Below, piece by piece: positions 30,947-36,073 of a stretch of DNA of 36,073 nt (position 1 is its first letter; each line of letters starts with the position of its first letter). A program made the position numbers and the translations under genes. The notes beneath the pieces are model-generated. The model saw only the letters and a list, made by a program, of their open reading frames with translations, did no database searches and was not told the origin of the DNA. This DNA is from Firmicutes bacterium UBA5774 (lineage in GTDB: Bacteria; Bacillota; Clostridia; Peptostreptococcales; Anaerovoracaceae): the NCBI GenBank assembly GCA_002418625.1, contig DIEM01000068.1, positions 121,902 to 157,974 on the forward strand, read 5' to 3'.

Positions 30947-31666
30947 TCACCATTTCGCGTGGATCATTTTATCGTAAAATTTATTTCCATATTTGATGAG
31001 CAGATCCTTTTTTATGATGCAGAAGATGAACAGGAGCACTGTTGCAGCCACCAGCACGACCAATTCCAGATAACTTCCATTATAGAGCATCCTGCTCATG
31101 GCGATTGTCGCCATCAATGCCGGTGTGCGTCCGGCTAATGAAATCAGGAGAAATGGCGTCAGTTTCATTTCCGATATACCGGCTGCATATGATAGCAGAT
31201 CCTTGGGCAGGCCAGGAATGGCAAAGAATATGAACATCAGCATGTATGCTCTTTTGCTATTTAGTATCTGTACATATTTTACGACCCGCTGCTCGCCGAA
31301 TATGACATGCATCGCGTCTTTTCCGAGAAGTCTGGCCAGATAGAAAGTTATTACAGTACCCAGCCCTACACCAATAAGCGAAAGGATCGTGCCGAATATG
31401 AAACCATAGATATATCCGGCCGCAAACTGAAGTATCTGTCCAGGCAGGACAGATACAACGACCTGGACGATCTGGAGCGCTATATAGACAACGATCCCGA
31501 ACGCTCGATATTGCATTATAAAATTCTCAAGGTCTTCAAGATTTTCAAATTTATGTATTATGTCAGGATAATATCTGTATGCAAGATAAGACAGACCGAC
31601 AATGAATCCGATCAATATTGACAGCTTTAATATCGCAATAAACTTCGTCAATCCAGCCTTGCTCAT
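30947..31666 (-). CDS. TVP38/TMEM64 (VTT domain) membrane protein
   Basis: A 239-residue integral membrane protein of the DedA-like VTT superfamily. After an N-terminal helix (about 10-30) comes the domain core: VVYIALQIVQVVVSVLPGQILQFAAGYIYG, GTVITFYLARLLGKDA, and FFAIPGLPKDLLSYAAG with conserved glycine and proline, then AGRTPALMATIAM. Two further helices close the protein. Bacterial members are proposed lipid scramblases or flippases; no specific role is known here. GAGGAG precedes the ATG. It follows ynbB by 20 bases and is probably the last gene of the mutL operon. The LexA boxes lie just after its stop codon. Confidence 0.9.
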   Translation of the reverse strand: MSKAGLTKFIAILKLSILIGFIVGLSYLAYRYYPDIIHKFENLEDLENFIMQYRAFGIVVYIALQIVQVVVSVLPGQILQFAAGYIYGFIFGTILSLIGVGLGTVITFYLARLLGKDAMHVIFGEQRVVKYVQILNSKRAYMLMFIFFAIPGLPKDLLSYAAGISEMKLTPFLLISLAGRTPALMATIAMSRMLYNGSYLELVVLVAATVLLFIFCIIKKDLLIKYGNKFYDKMIHAKW

Positions 31667-31686
31667 AATAGCGCTCCTCGATAATC

Positions 31687-32979
31687 CTACAACTTGATCA
31701 GTTTATCGTCATGCAATTTTTGCAACGCCTTGATCACACCGAATTTGGAATGCTCATATGTCAGACCGCCCTGGAAATAAACGATATACGGCGGTCTTAT
31801 CGGTGCGTCGGCACTGAGTTCAATGGATGATCCCTGAACGAAAGCACCTGCAGCCATGATGACCTGGTCCCCGTAGCCGGGCATGTCCCAGGGGATCGGC
31901 TTGACGTGGGAATCGATAGGCGCCGCCTCCTGTATGCCCTGGCAAAATGATATGACCGCCTCGGCAGATCCGAGCCTGACAGCCTCGATTATGTCACTTC
32001 TCTGATCCTCCGGTTTCGGGCAAACAGAAAAACCCAGATTTTCAAATACCTGAGCGCATAGAATGGCGCCCTTGACCGCACCATTGACAGTTTTAGGCGC
32101 TATGAAAAGCCCTTGGAACATTGTTCTTGTCTGGCCGAAAGTCAAACCGCATTCGCCGCCAATGCCCGGAGCGGTCATCCGATAGGAAATGTCCTCGATC
32201 AGGTCCGTTCGTCCTGCGATATAACCGCCGGTCAATGCCAGTCCGCCACCGGGATTCTTGATCAGTGAACCGGCCAGAACGTCAGCGCCGACTTCTGTAG
32301 GTTCTTCAGTGTCTAAAAATTCTCCATAGCAATTGTCAACCATGCAAACAATATTTGGATTGATATTTTTAACGAATTTTGTCCATTCTCCGATTTGTGC
32401 GATCGTCACGGCTTTTCGCCAGCCGTATCCGGTAGCGCGCTGCAATGAAACCATTCGGGTTTTAGGGCTGATCGCTTTTTCGAGAGCTTCAAAATCGATT
32501 GTGCCATCTTCTTTCAGATCGACTTGCTTGTATGCTATCCCGAAATCCTTCAGAGACCCTTTCCCCTGCCCTCTTATACCAATGACCTCTTCCAGCGTGT
32601 CGTAGGGGGCGCCTGTACAATAAATCAATTCATCGCCGGGACGCAGGATACCTGCCAGCGTCAGTGTCAATGCATGGGTGCCGTTGACGATCGTCGGCCT
32701 GACCAGCGCAGCCTCGGTCCTGAAAAGAGATGCGTAAGTTTTTTCAAGCGCTTCACGACCCGGATCGTTATAACCGTATCCGGTATTCCATGAAAAATGC
32801 ATGTCGCTGATCCTGTTTTTTTGAAAGACATCCAGCACTTTGTATTGATTGAATGCCATGATATCATCAAGCGTGCCGAAGATGCCGGAAACCTGTTCTT
32901 CCGCCCTGCCGACCGCGTCAATGACCTTCTCGCTGATGCCCATATGCCGGACAAGTAGTTTTCGCGTGTTATTCTGCAT
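31687..32979 (-). CDS. ynbB: YnbB-type methionine gamma-lyase family (aluminium resistance) protein
   Basis: A 430-residue PLP-dependent protein of the Cys/Met metabolism-like family annotated as methionine gamma-lyase or aluminium resistance protein. Blocks include HFSWNTGYGYNDPGR, FRTEAALVRPTIVNGTHAL, CMVDNCYGEF, and the PLP lysine in GSLIKNPGGGLALTGGYIAG. True activity is not established for the family. The frame extends upstream to 33048 inside the recombinase gene, but GGAGGA eight bases before the ATG at 32979 sets the start, leaving an 11-base overlap with the recombinase stop region. miaA-ynbB neighbourhood is conserved in Firmicutes, normally with hfq between them. Confidence 0.9.
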   Translation of the reverse strand: MQNNTRKLLVRHMGISEKVIDAVGRAEEQVSGIFGTLDDIMAFNQYKVLDVFQKNRISDMHFSWNTGYGYNDPGREALEKTYASLFRTEAALVRPTIVNGTHALTLTLAGILRPGDELIYCTGAPYDTLEEVIGIRGQGKGSLKDFGIAYKQVDLKEDGTIDFEALEKAISPKTRMVSLQRATGYGWRKAVTIAQIGEWTKFVKNINPNIVCMVDNCYGEFLDTEEPTEVGADVLAGSLIKNPGGGLALTGGYIAGRTDLIEDISYRMTAPGIGGECGLTFGQTRTMFQGLFIAPKTVNGAVKGAILCAQVFENLGFSVCPKPEDQRSDIIEAVRLGSAEAVISFCQGIQEAAPIDSHVKPIPWDMPGYGDQVIMAAGAFVQGSSIELSADAPIRPPYIVYFQGGLTYEHSKFGVIKALQKLHDDKLIKL

Positions 32980-34153
32980 TTTTCTTTCCTCCGCCTTTCT
33001 TGTCGTTTCCAGAGCCTGAATATTTATCGAACTCGTCCATCCATTCAAAATTCCTTATCAATTCCTGTTTGGAATGTTTTTTATGGGCGGCATAAAGCTG
33101 TGTCGTCGTGATGTTCTCGTGGTCGAGAAGATTCTGTACATCAAAGATGGAATTCCCCTGATTGATCAGTGCAGTCGCTGCGGTAGCCCGCAGCTTATGC
33201 GGGCTGTATCCGGATGATCTTGAGGTATTCATTCCGATCGATGAATACTTCTTCACAAGCTCCCGTATGGCACGCTCTGTCATCCGTCCTCCTTGCAGCG
33301 AGAGAAACAGCGCATCCTTGTGTTCAATAGGTATTTTATCCGCCGAAGGCCTTTCGTTTTCAAGATAATCCTTCAGCGCTTTCATGACCGATTTATTGAG
33401 CGGCATGGCGCTTTCTTTTCCTCTTTTCCTATAGATCTTAAATTCGCCGCGTTGAAAGTTGAAAGATGTCATGTTGAGCTGCTGAAGCTCGTTAAGCCGC
33501 AATCCGTAAGTCACAAAAAGCATAAGGATCGCAACATCCCTTTTGCGCGTTTTACGCCAAAATTCCATTTCCTTTTTCGTCATGTTGCTTCCGGAAATCG
33601 CCGCGTCGAGCATCCTTTTGACTTCATCTTCTTCAAGCGTTTTGATTTCCTTCTCTCCCGGCTTTGGAAGTTTGATCGGATTAAAGGCATCAGTAATATT
33701 GTTTTCGATTATTTCATCGCGGTACAAGTATTTAAATAGCACCGATAAAGTGGATTTTTTTCTTGCAAGCGACCTGTTGCCGTTTTCATAGACGGTCGTT
33801 CCTTTTGAGTTCTTGTTTTCGACATAATAACGTGTACAGTAATCCCCGATAAAAAGATTGATGTCCTTTGCGGTGACAGCATTGAATTCAGAAGCTTTGA
33901 TAGCCGCGATTTCCGAGGCCGAAGTCAGGGATGTCTCGCTGATCATATATCGGCAAAAGAATCTGATGTCTCTAAGGTAGGCCAGCCGGCTCATCGGCAG
34001 CACGCTGGTTTTCAAGTAAACAAAAAAACTCTTCATGAAAAGCGGCAGCTCCGATTCGATTGCCAGACACATTTCAATAATGTCATTTTCTCTCTTGACT
34101 ATATTGTCCGGTTTGTCTGATTTGTTATGATATCTGATTTTTGTTCGATCCAT
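32969..34153 (-). CDS. Tyrosine recombinase/integrase (XerC/D-like)
   Basis: A 394-residue site-specific recombinase. Residues about 35-145 are the SAM-like core-binding domain. The catalytic domain has the complete set: Arg219 in YGLRLNEL, Lys246 in RKRGKE, His319 and Arg322 in SPHKLRATAA, His345 in LLDHENITT, and Tyr354 as nucleophile. It is longer than typical XerC/XerD, with a charged N-terminal extension and a C-terminal tail rich in Gly and Lys. It overlaps miaA by 55 bases at its start and ynbB by 11 at its end, so it is embedded in a housekeeping operon rather than in a mobile element. Chromosome dimer resolution is possible, but no dif-like site was sought reliably by eye. Confidence 0.9.
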   Translation of the reverse strand: MDRTKIRYHNKSDKPDNIVKRENDIIEMCLAIESELPLFMKSFFVYLKTSVLPMSRLAYLRDIRFFCRYMISETSLTSASEIAAIKASEFNAVTAKDINLFIGDYCTRYYVENKNSKGTTVYENGNRSLARKKSTLSVLFKYLYRDEIIENNITDAFNPIKLPKPGEKEIKTLEEDEVKRMLDAAISGSNMTKKEMEFWRKTRKRDVAILMLFVTYGLRLNELQQLNMTSFNFQRGEFKIYRKRGKESAMPLNKSVMKALKDYLENERPSADKIPIEHKDALFLSLQGGRMTERAIRELVKKYSSIGMNTSRSSGYSPHKLRATAATALINQGNSIFDVQNLLDHENITTTQLYAAHKKHSKQELIRNFEWMDEFDKYSGSGNDKKGGGKKNAE

Positions 34154-35064
34154 TCAAGAACCTCTCGCAACGCGTCTTCCTCATGGCTGTATTCGCTTAA
34201 ATTGAACCATTTGACATCATTATACCGCTTGAACCATGTCATTTGTCTTTTTGCATAATTCCTGGAATTTTGCTTGACGATATCGACCGCATCCTGCAAG
34301 GAGCATTGACCGGAAAGATACCGCGCCACTTCTTTGTATCCTATCCCCTGCATCGATATGGCAGATTCGGCGAGCCCCATAGCCAAAAGCCTTCTGACTT
34401 CTTCAACAAGTCCTCTGTCAAATAATATGTCCGCCCGTTTATTGATCCTGGCATAAAGCTCCGCGCGGTCCCTGGTCAAACCTACTATTATTATACCGTA
34501 ATCAGTTGTGGGTTTGAATGACAGTTCGAAGCTTTTCGCACTTTTTCCTGAAACATGATAAATTTCAATCGCCCGGATGATTTTTTTCAGATTATTCGGG
34601 TGTATGCGCTCCGCTGCATCAGGATCGAGCATTTTCAGCTTTTCATGCAGCGAAACCGATCCATGAGCCTCGGCTTCACGTTCAAGCGTTATGCGTAAAT
34701 CATCCTGCGCTGGCTGCACTGTGAAATCCATATCGTATATCAATGAATTGACATAAAGACCGGTACCGCCTGAAATGACAGGCACCTTGCCACGCTTGAA
34801 AATCCCGGATATATGTTGTTTTGCCAGCTTCTGATATTCGGCCGCAGAGAAAGGCTTGGCGGGATCGATCTCGTCCACAAGCCAATGGCGTACGCTGCCC
34901 ATTTCATCTTTGGTCGGCTTGGCGCTTCCAATATCCAGATGTCTATAAATCTGCATGGAATCGGCGGAAACGATTTCTCCACCGATCGCTTTGGCTACGG
35001 CAATGGCATATTCGGTTTTTCCGACCGCTGTAGGGCCAACTATTATCACAATGGTATTTTTCAT
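34099..35064 (-). CDS. miaA: tRNA dimethylallyltransferase
   Basis: A 321-residue enzyme that adds a dimethylallyl group to A37 of tRNAs reading UNN codons. The P-loop GPTAVGKTEYA is at residues 10-20, followed by VSADSMQIYRHLDIGSAKPT, the IDP block in VDEIDPAKPFSAAEY, ISGGTGLYVNSL, and near the C-terminus RNYAKRQMTWFKR. Length and motifs are standard. AAGGTG precedes ATG 35064. The gene begins ten bases after the mutL stop, and its end overlaps the recombinase start. Confidence 0.97.
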   Translation of the reverse strand: MKNTIVIIVGPTAVGKTEYAIAVAKAIGGEIVSADSMQIYRHLDIGSAKPTKDEMGSVRHWLVDEIDPAKPFSAAEYQKLAKQHISGIFKRGKVPVISGGTGLYVNSLIYDMDFTVQPAQDDLRITLEREAEAHGSVSLHEKLKMLDPDAAERIHPNNLKKIIRAIEIYHVSGKSAKSFELSFKPTTDYGIIIVGLTRDRAELYARINKRADILFDRGLVEEVRRLLAMGLAESAISMQGIGYKEVARYLSGQCSLQDAVDIVKQNSRNYAKRQMTWFKRYNDVKWFNLSEYSHEEDALREVLEWIEQKSDIITNQTNRTI

Positions 35065-35074
35065 AGATACACCT

Positions 35075-36073
35075 TCAGAGACGTTTGAACATTTTTTCGA
35101 TTTCGTGTCTGCTCAATCTGAGGAAAACCGGCCTTCCGTGAGGGCATGTATATGGCTGACCGGCTTCTGACAAATCCTTGACCAGCTGCTTCATTTCTTT
35201 TAAATCCAAGGCATCATGGGCCTTGACAGCGCTTTTGCATGCATTCATGATGATTTTATCGATTCTTTTCGAATCGTCTGGTGCCATCCCTTCCGCTGCG
35301 TTATCGAGATAATCGGAGACAAATTCCCGGGACTCTTGAAGCGTCATAAAGAGCGGGACGGACTTCACTATATAGGATTTCATGCCAAAAGGCTCGATTT
35401 CAAATCCAATATCCAACAAAGGGCCGATCCAGGATGGTTCATTTGCTTTGTCGCCATAAGTTGCCTCGACTATATACGGCGACAATAATTTTTGGCTGTG
35501 CTTCAGACTGGAGCCGTATTCGTGAATAAGCTTTTCGTAAAATATTCTTTCGTGGGCTGCGTGCTGGTCGATCAGGTAAAAATAATCACTCTCAACAGCA
35601 GTGATATAGGTATTGAAAAGCGAGCCGGTTACTTTCAAATTGCCTATTTTGAACGGCTGTTCGGTTATTTCATCAGCAGCCTCGCCGTAATCAGACGATG
35701 TCTCTGAAACGCGATGGATCGTTTCTCTGTGCTCTTGGGAAATAGCCGTTTCGGATTTCTCAAGGCGTTTTGTTTCAAATAATTTATTTATGTCAACCAC
35801 GATTTGGCGTGAACTCTGATCCTCACTTCTGGAATCGATCCCGACAAGCGTCTTTCTGATCAGCGGTATCGCTTCGGGTGTTCGCAAATGAGCGGAAATA
35901 ACCTGGGATAACTGTCGCGTCAAGCCCTGCTCGTCATCAAAGCGGATCTCTTTTTTGTTGGGATGGATGTTGACATCCAGTCTTCTCGGGTCAGTCTCAA
36001 GAAAAATAAACGCAGCCGGATATCTGCCTTCGGCAATTTTCTCTTTGTATGCTTCGGCTAAGGCATTATCGAT
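35075..36073 (-). CDS. mutL: DNA mismatch repair protein MutL, N-terminus cut by window edge
   Basis: The frame is open from the right edge (36073) to TGA at 35075-35077, giving 332 C-terminal residues. It opens within the N-terminal ATPase half, near the conserved LDVNIHPNKKEIRF. After a variable linker comes the C-terminal dimerisation domain with the endonuclease motif DQHAAHERIFYEKL, ACKSAVKA, and CPHGRPVFLRLSRHEI, so this is an endonuclease-active type MutL that nicks DNA, as in Gram-positive bacteria lacking MutH. It heads the operon with miaA. mutS, usually upstream, would be beyond the window. Confidence 0.95.
   Translation of the reverse strand: MDNALAEAYKEKIAEGRYPAAFIFLETDPRRLDVNIHPNKKEIRFDDEQGLTRQLSQVISAHLRTPEAIPLIRKTLVGIDSRSEDQSSRQIVVDINKLFETKRLEKSETAISQEHRETIHRVSETSSDYGEAADEITEQPFKIGNLKVTGSLFNTYITAVESDYFYLIDQHAAHERIFYEKLIHEYGSSLKHSQKLLSPYIVEATYGDKANEPSWIGPLLDIGFEIEPFGMKSYIVKSVPLFMTLQESREFVSDYLDNAAEGMAPDDSKRIDKIIMNACKSAVKAHDALDLKEMKQLVKDLSEAGQPYTCPHGRPVFLRLSRHEIEKMFKRL

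Noticed and set aside
32969..34153. The tyrosine recombinase as evidence of a prophage or integrative element.
   Set aside because: It overlaps housekeeping genes on both sides, no phage, plasmid or transfer genes are present, and no attachment-site duplication is apparent near the tRNA or elsewhere.

Overview
The window reads as chromosomal housekeeping DNA of a low-to-mid GC, Gram-positive, probably anaerobic Firmicute of the class Clostridia. The evidence is strong AGGAGG-type ribosome binding sites, an alanine T-box in front of alaS, the alaS-ireB-ruvX order, a HisZ-type histidine operon, LexA boxes of the GAAC-N4-GTTC (DinR) type, a Spo0A effector domain, a ComEA protein and an oxygen-labile-looking aldo/keto reductase-ferredoxin fusion. 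Species cannot be named from the sequence alone. I see no insertion sequence, prophage or CRISPR array.

Layout: 1-2440 (+) the end of panB, panE and an M20 metallopeptidase. 2492-3286 (-) a PHP-type histidinol-phosphatase, divergent from 3458-9745 (+), a compact his operon hisZG(fused)-hisD-hisB-hisH-hisA-hisF-hisIE; hisC is not in it. 9787-16302 (+) an ECF sigma factor, its zinc-type anti-sigma factor, polA, coaE, an orphan oligopeptide-binding lipoprotein and tRNA-Leu(GAG). An ECF-style promoter lies between the sigma and anti-sigma genes. 16393-18950 (+) a radical SAM/DUF2344 gene pair. 19203-20496 (+) comEA, a receiver-less Spo0A C-terminal-domain protein and a DUF896 protein. 20624-23334 (+) cysteine desulfurase, NifU-like scaffold and MnmA, a likely sulfur relay to tRNA. 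23331-24287 (-) aldo/keto reductase-ferredoxin. 24435-26164 (+) a DUF4332 protein and an MFS transporter. 26190-29998 (+) T-box, alaS, ireB, ruvX. 29999-30511 is a gene-free, AT-rich stretch with strong RNA-like structure. 30512-36073 (-) holds an SOS-controlled YneA-like LysM protein, then (in transcription order from the right edge) mutL-miaA-tyrosine recombinase-ynbB-TVP38 family protein.

How genes work together: the fused HisZG plus HisD, B, H, A, F and IE cover the histidine pathway except the transaminase, and the divergent PHP phosphatase supplies histidinol-phosphate dephosphorylation. IscS/NifU/MnmA form a thiouridine/Fe-S unit. MutL, the YneA-like division inhibitor with three LexA boxes, PolA and RuvX make the window rich in DNA-maintenance functions.

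The points most worth a second look are the HisZ-HisG fusion, a 16-residue insertion in HisB that resembles a local duplication, the stand-alone Spo0A effector domain beside comEA, three LexA boxes spanning one promoter, a candidate structured RNA after ruvX, the ECF promoter tucked between sigma and anti-sigma, and a 19-bp tandem repeat at the cysteine desulfurase promoter. No feature here clearly amounts to a wholly new system. All family names are from motif recognition by eye, not from database searches.
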